Assembly (NCBI RefSeq): GCF_000374485.1
Contig: NZ_KB894503.1
Location: forward strand, 62,001-126,000
From: Algicola sagamiensis DSM 14643
GTDB taxonomy: Bacteria; Pseudomonadota; Gammaproteobacteria; Enterobacterales; Alteromonadaceae
Direction of reading: 5' to 3'
Length of the DNA stretch: 64,000 bases
This document shows, piece after piece, positions 63,258-64,000 of the stretch. The translations under genes were made by a program, and so were the position numbers. The notes beneath the pieces are model-generated. The model ran no database searches, was not told the DNA's origin, and saw only the letters and a list, made by a program, of their open reading frames with translations. Within the stretch, counting starts at the first letter, position 1; every line of letters begins with the position of its first letter.

Positions 63258-63947
63258 TCTTTCTGGATCAAAAAAGAAGTTCCGATTGGCATCATATGAC
63301 CAGGGCGTTCAATTGGAAGGATTTCAAAGTCATCATAAAGTGTTGGTTTGAGACAGTGCTGTAGTTGAGTAGGGTTACGCTCTGGTGACAGCCACCATTG
63401 TACTGCATCTGGCTGAAGCGAAAGCATGAGAGGCGTGGACTTTTGATGTATGTCTGTGAGTTTTGGGTGACTAGGAAGCGTGATAATCGATGCGGAATAA
63501 AAGTGTTCGCCTGTGACGCTGTGGATCAAAGTTCGATACAGTCCACCAAAAGCGAGAAATCCCTGTGCTGGTGTGAGTTGATGGTAATACCGTTGCCCTT
63601 TCGGCCCATCACCTTCTACGAATGAGGTTGCAGGGATAATACAGCGGGTTTCTTGAAAAGCACGTTGACTCACAGGACTGGTGGCAAGATGTTCACTTTT
63701 TGAGTTAAACGTTGCATATTTGGGGTGTGGGCGGAATTGGTCTTCTTTTTCCTGTAACAATAGGGACCAGATCGCATCACGGATCTGATGCTGACCATCT
63801 TCAAATGTGATAACGGAGATCTCTTGGCCTCAGTGCTTGGCTGTAACGGAGTCGAACTTCGTCTTCATCAAACAGATCATCGAAGCTGAGTTGTTTTCGA
63901 AATCGTCCCCAAGCAAATGAATCAGAGAGTGCAAATTGTCCACACAT
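63254..63947 (-). pseudogene. SRAP (YedK/HMCES-like) gene with a frameshift
   Basis: The intact reading would begin at the ATG at 63947 with MCGQFALSDSFAW, giving the catalytic Cys2 of the SRAP family, which crosslinks to abasic sites in single-stranded DNA. This frame runs to RYSQAL (near 63833) and then to a stop at 63804. The rest (GQEISVITFEDGQ, YATFNSKSE, RCIIPATSFVEG, PGHMMPIG) continues in another frame to 63254. Family proteins read RYNIAPTQ at the junction, so a one-base change near 63829-63834 broke the gene, or it is a sequencing error. It is next to umuDC, a fitting damage-response context. Confidence 0.8.
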
Positions 63948-64000
63948 AGGGTAAGTGTAGGCTGCATTTCATGTGAAGTTTAGTTCCTACCGTCACCAAT

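Overview
The window looks like chromosome from a free-living, probably aquatic or marine, gammaproteobacterium of moderate to low GC. Pointers are the CsdA/CsdE-like pair, the DUF2989 lipoprotein, the HexR-type operator, YqhD, UmuDC with a LexA box, many c-di-GMP and two-component genes, a chitinase operon and a VgrG-type secretion operon. The species cannot be named from the sequence. There are no rRNA genes, insertion sequences, CRISPR arrays or intact prophage.

Region by region. (1) 0.2-1.6 kb: two unrecognised exported or membrane-anchored proteins. (2) 1.6-7.4 kb: central carbon metabolism. Class I GAPDH and 6-phosphogluconate dehydrogenase diverge from a perfect HexR-like palindrome; then msrB, a DUF2989 lipoprotein and a long GAPDH with an N-terminal extension. 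(3) 7.4-10 kb: a DUF4442 protein and a membrane GGDEF/EAL protein with degenerate motifs. (4) 10.1-10.65 kb: five tandem tRNA-Asn genes behind one strong promoter, with a DnaA-box hairpin upstream. (5) 11.1-15.6 kb: MATE transporter overlapping uvrB, a 74-aa protein and a cold-shock gene with a long leader. (6) 15.6-20.7 kb: a solitary isonitrile synthase homologue, glyoxalase I, an ABC-F ATPase and a GH5 hydrolase. (7) 20.8-26 kb: an HU-like fragment, a pentapeptide-repeat potassium-type channel, a 37-aa membrane ORF near a Fur-like box, csdAE and acs. (8) 26.1-31.3 kb: a minus-strand array of kinases and receivers apparently built by duplication, with one decayed kinase. (9) 31.4-36.4 kb: a TonB-dependent receptor and psuK-psuG. 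(10) 36.6-40.9 kb: a GH19-GH18 chitinase operon. (11) 41.1-50.1 kb: a broken FtsX-type ABC permease, an aldehyde-detoxification cassette (LysR, DJ-1/PfpI, YqhD), then a membrane-fusion adaptor with its sigma-54 activator and NtrY-like kinase behind a sigma-54-type promoter. (12) 50.2-58.9 kb: a VgrG-type operon (VgrG, DUF2169-pentapeptide, pentapeptide, DUF3540, DUF4150) with its own sigma-54-type promoter, meeting a convergent pair of a SPOR-like protein and an unknown 152-aa protein. (13) 59-64 kb: GNAT acetyltransferase, dGTPase, LexA-controlled umuDC and a frameshifted SRAP gene.

The most interesting part is region 12. The VgrG carries about 26 consecutive ten-residue repeats, predicted to form a long spike extension, and is followed by two more beta-helix-type proteins and a PAAR-like cap, with no secretion-system structural genes in view. 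Other notable points are the isonitrile synthase without an oxygenase partner, the half-lost ABC exporter whose adaptor and sigma-54 two-component system remain, the fossil kinase in the duplicated array, and the HexR operator lying over the GAPDH promoter.
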